A stretch of 5,296 nucleotides of DNA from Chlamydiia bacterium (lineage in GTDB: Bacteria; Chlamydiota; Chlamydiia; Chlamydiales; JACKPQ01), in the NCBI GenBank assembly GCA_030433395.1, contig JAUILX010000078.1, positions 1 through 5,296 of the forward strand, written 5' to 3'. Positions 5,290-5,296 of this stretch are shown piece by piece; position 1 is the first letter of the stretch, and each line of letters opens with the position of its first letter. A program made the position numbers and the translations under genes. The notes below the pieces were generated by a model. That model made no database searches. It saw only the letters and a list, made by a program, of their open reading frames with translations, and was not told the DNA's origin.

Positions 5290-5296
5290 AATCTCC

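Overview
All recognisable genes lie on the minus strand, so the window reads right to left. The protein set suggests a bacterium of the phylum Chlamydiae, more likely a Chlamydia-related environmental lineage than Chlamydia itself. It includes an HU/IHF-like protein directly followed by an unrecognised conserved-looking protein (in Chlamydia, as I recall, the himD/ihfA-type gene CT267 sits beside the uncharacterised CT266), a bacterial TyrRS, RpiA, HPr and a YkuD-type L,D-transpeptidase. Base composition is moderate to slightly AT-rich by eye. The phylum call is inference from gene content and remembered gene order.

Right block (5289 down to 3679): ptsH (HPr), rpiA (ribose-5-phosphate isomerase A), a DUF151 bifunctional-nuclease-family gene, and a 90-codon gene for a very basic, mostly helical protein I do not recognise. 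These are packed with a 2-nt gap, a 4-nt ATGA overlap and a 2-nt gap, so they almost certainly form one translationally coupled transcript that begins beyond the right edge.

Middle block: after 122 nt of non-coding DNA comes tyrS (3556-2309). After another 133 nt comes an HU/IHF-family gene (2175-1837), whose TAA stop shares one base with the ATG of a 376-codon gene of unknown function (1837-707).

Left block: after 56 nt starts a membrane-anchored L,D-transpeptidase-like gene (650 to beyond base 1). It is cut by the window edge before its catalytic Cys motif.

The genes are mainly housekeeping: PTS phosphorelay, pentose phosphate pathway, tRNA charging, nucleoid structure and cell-wall cross-linking. 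No mobile element, CRISPR array, rRNA or tRNA is visible. The points worth a second look are the two unrecognised proteins locked to known genes, inverted repeats at or just past three stop codons, and an 8-codon mini-ORF between tyrS and the HU gene. I see no convincing new defence or mobile system.
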